Positions 20,149-21,725 of a stretch of 21,725 nt of DNA are shown piece after piece (the stretch's first letter is position 1; every line of letters starts with the position of its first letter). This stretch comes from a virus. The stretch is taken from IMG/VR virus record IMGVR_UViG_3300035698_005518, positions 1 through 21,725 of that record; one strand, 5' to 3'. A program made the translations under genes and the position numbers. The notes beneath the pieces were generated by a model. That model searched no databases, was not told where the DNA came from, and worked only from the letters and a program-made list of their open reading frames with translations.

Positions 20149-21725
20149 ATGGCTGATAATGTTACGACCGATGATATTAAACTTATATCCGAATATGCCG
20201 AATTAACAGAACTTGATACCGGTGACTTTATATTAACCGAGGATATTACTGATAATAGTTTTAAAAAGATTACAGAGACAAATTTTAAGACAACCACAGG
20301 TATAACTGCAAACACTACCCATAAAAGCTCTGACGGGAAAGATCATTCTGACGTAGTTTTGAATAACACTCACAGGGCAAGCGATGGCAAAGATCATAGT
20401 GATGTTGTATTAAACAATACGCATCGAGCCTCAGACGGTACAGATCATTCTCACGTAATATTAAACGATACCCATAGAGCTAGTGACGGCAAAGATCATT
20501 CTGACGTAGTGCTTAATAATACTCACCGAACTTCTGACGGGTCAGATCATACCTTCGTAGATCAATCAGTAATTTCCGGCGCTTCCCCAACTCTTGACGG
20601 TGCGAACATAACCGGAGTAGACCCTGCGGGGATAGACATCACTGCTACAAACAGACTGCTTGGTCGTTCAACCGCAGGGGCAGGAGTATCCGAAGAAATC
20701 ACGGTTGCCGGAGACATTACCCAATCCGGTTCAACTTTCACGATTGGAGCCGATAAAGTTACGTATGATAAAATGCAGGATACCTCTGCAACTGATAGAC
20801 TTCTCGGACGTTCAACCGCGTTAGGCGGTACAATCGAAGAAATCACGGTTGCAGGGGATATCACTCAATCAGGTTCAGACTTCACAATCGCCGATGACGC
20901 CGTTACTTACGCCAAGATGCAGAATGTTACCGCTACTGACAAGTTATTAGGCAGAGACACCGCGGGCGCAGGGGTAGTTGAAGAACTCGGCGATACCGCT
21001 GTGAAGACTATGCTTGCTTTGGAAAATGTTTCAAACACAGCGGATGCTGCAAAACCCGTTTCAACCGCCGGACAGACAGCTCTTGATTTAAAAGCACCCT
21101 TGGCCTCACCATCATTTACCGGAACTGTCACCACCGCCGGAGCGATAGAACTAGGGCACGCTTCTGACACAACTTTAGCTCGCGACAGCGCAGGGGTTAT
21201 ATCTGTTGAAGGGGTTGAAATAACCAACAACACGAAAGCACAGACCTTGACTAATAAATCATTGACAGCGCCTGTAATTAGTACTATAGAGCTAGGCCAT
21301 GCCACTGATACCACAATAGCAAGAGATAGTGCCGGAGTTGCAAGTATAGAGGGTGAAGAAATAACAACCAATGTTAGAATACAGACCTTAGCCAATAAAA
21401 CACTGACATCTCCTAAACTAAATGAAGATGTTGTACTTAGTGCTACAGCTACTGAACTAAATGCAGTAACAGCAAACATTGCAACAAACGTTAGTGACAT
21501 AGACACCCTCGAAGCAGACCTCACTACCTCAATTTCACCCGACATAACCAACGAAGAACCCACAAACAAAACAGGTGATGGCTCGACAGACATATCCGCA
21601 GTAATCGTGGACGGCAGCGCAAGCGTTGAGATTCAGGGTAAATCATACGATAACCAAGGTGAGGACACATGGGCAACCGCTTTAACCGGATGGACATCCA
21701 CGTATGATTCTATCGTATCCGAAAA
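20149..21725 (+). CDS. Large tail fibre protein with three tandem repeat families (partial, 3' end missing)
   Basis: ATG 20149 lies 6 bases after TAGGAGG (20136-20142). The frame stays open for 525 codons to the right edge, so the stop is outside the window. Residues 1-57 (MADNVTTDDIKLISEYAEL...) are an attachment segment. Five 17-residue repeats follow (20320-20574, HRASDGKDHSDVVLNNT-like), then 48-residue repeats with LLGRSTAGAG and EEITVAGDITQSG (20641-21010). Next come 47-residue repeats with ELGHATDTTIARDSAGV and QTLTNKTLT (21145-21423), then a stretch with LSATATELNAVTANI. This stacking is normal for trimeric fibre shafts; the receptor-binding head would be beyond the edge. The long antisense frames across it are shadows. 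Confidence 0.88.
   Translation, partial: MADNVTTDDIKLISEYAELTELDTGDFILTEDITDNSFKKITETNFKTTTGITANTTHKSSDGKDHSDVVLNNTHRASDGKDHSDVVLNNTHRASDGTDHSHVILNDTHRASDGKDHSDVVLNNTHRTSDGSDHTFVDQSVISGASPTLDGANITGVDPAGIDITATNRLLGRSTAGAGVSEEITVAGDITQSGSTFTIGADKVTYDKMQDTSATDRLLGRSTALGGTIEEITVAGDITQSGSDFTIADDAVTYAKMQNVTATDKLLGRDTAGAGVVEELGDTAVKTMLALENVSNTADAAKPVSTAGQTALDLKAPLASPSFTGTVTTAGAIELGHASDTTLARDSAGVISVEGVEITNNTKAQTLTNKSLTAPVISTIELGHATDTTIARDSAGVASIEGEEITTNVRIQTLANKTLTSPKLNEDVVLSATATELNAVTANIATNVSDIDTLEADLTTSISPDITNEEPTNKTGDGSTDISAVIVDGSASVEIQGKSYDNQGEDTWATALTGWTSTYDSIVSE
20320..20574 (+). repeat. Five 51-bp tandem repeats in the fibre gene (17-aa unit)
   Basis: Units start at 20320, 20371, 20422, 20473 and 20524, each 17 codons, with consensus HRASDGKDHSDVVLNNT. 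The fifth breaks off after about 15 codons. Histidines at positions 1 and 9 and aspartates at 5, 8 and 11 recur in register, with no insertion between units. Codons vary between units, so the repeats are old or kept at protein level. Confidence 0.9.
20641..21010 (+). repeat. 144-bp tandem repeats in the fibre gene (48-aa unit)
   Basis: Units start at 20641 and 20785, with a third, truncated one from 20929 to about 21010. Each opens ATDRLLGRSTAGAG-like, then EEITVAGDITQSGS, FTI, and ends VTYDKMQ. The period is exactly 144 bases. LLGRxTAGAGxxEE units are frequent in phage fibre shafts. Confidence 0.85.
21145..21423 (+). repeat. 141-bp tandem repeats in the fibre gene (47-aa unit)
   Basis: Two units start at 21145 and 21286 (IELGHASDTTLARDSAGV... 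and IELGHATDTTIARDSAGV...), each continuing with an EGxEI segment and QTLxNKxLTxP. Similarity is obvious at protein level and lower at DNA level. Confidence 0.85.

Noticed and set aside
20320-20574. Regular 51-bp repeats as a CRISPR array
   Set aside because: The units are contiguous without spacers, are in frame, and vary at synonymous positions. They are protein repeats of the fibre.
20907-21593. Long minus-strand open frame (228 codons) inside the fibre gene
   Set aside because: It lies antisense to an unbroken, clearly repetitive fibre frame. Its sequence mirrors the repeats (runs of Ser, Val and Ala) and it has no credible ribosome site. The 20562-20864 minus frame is rejected for the same reason.

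Overview
This window is the packaging, head and tail half of a tailed phage or prophage, most likely a long-tailed siphovirus. It runs from terminase through portal, scaffold, capsid, connectors, tail tube, tail chaperone and tape measure to the tail tip and the start of a large fibre gene. The virion genes are all on the + strand, tightly packed and often joined by ATGA or TAATG stop/start overlaps. No integrase, lysis gene, tRNA, rRNA, CRISPR array or replication gene is visible, so temperate or lytic lifestyle cannot be decided. Shine-Dalgarno sites (AAGGAG, GGAGG) and sigma70-type promoters are canonical. This fits a bacterial host with a low-to-moderate GC genome, perhaps a Firmicute or spirochaete, but the host cannot be fixed from this sequence.

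Positions 1-2400 (AT-rich, about 30% GC where I counted) hold small accessory genes. On the + strand these are a partial gene, a 54-aa protein, a cysteine-rich 62-aa protein, a DUF551-like protein and a possible 41-aa basic protein. Next comes a two-gene minus-strand cassette (1695 to 1032) with its own consensus promoter, a palindromic element at the predicted start point and an intrinsic terminator. A divergent promoter then leads to a phospholipase D-like gene just ahead of the terminase. Two + strand promoters, at 698-727 and 1792-1820, share matching -35 and -10 blocks.

Positions 2378-8535 carry small and large terminase, SPP1-gp6-like portal, a small protein with a possible SH3/KOW-like fold, a Mu F/SPP1 gp7-like head protein, scaffold and major capsid. 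A sigma70-type promoter with a dyad over its -10 lies just before the scaffold gene (6885-6924). Positions 8546-12249 hold candidate capsid-associated proteins and the head-tail connector, stopper-like, gp10-like and tail-terminator-like proteins.

Positions 12269-20138 hold two tandem paralogous tail tube proteins, the second with about 90 extra residues. They are followed by a tail assembly chaperone with a -1 frameshift extension at an A9 run, a 764-aa tape measure, a distal-tail-like protein, a fibre-like protein, a 73-aa predicted membrane protein and a hub-like protein. From 20149 a fibre gene with three families of tandem repeats runs off the right edge. The strongest non-routine signals are the frameshift, the tube duplication, the self-contained minus-strand cassette, the repeated promoter architecture and an AT-rich patch in the tail tip.
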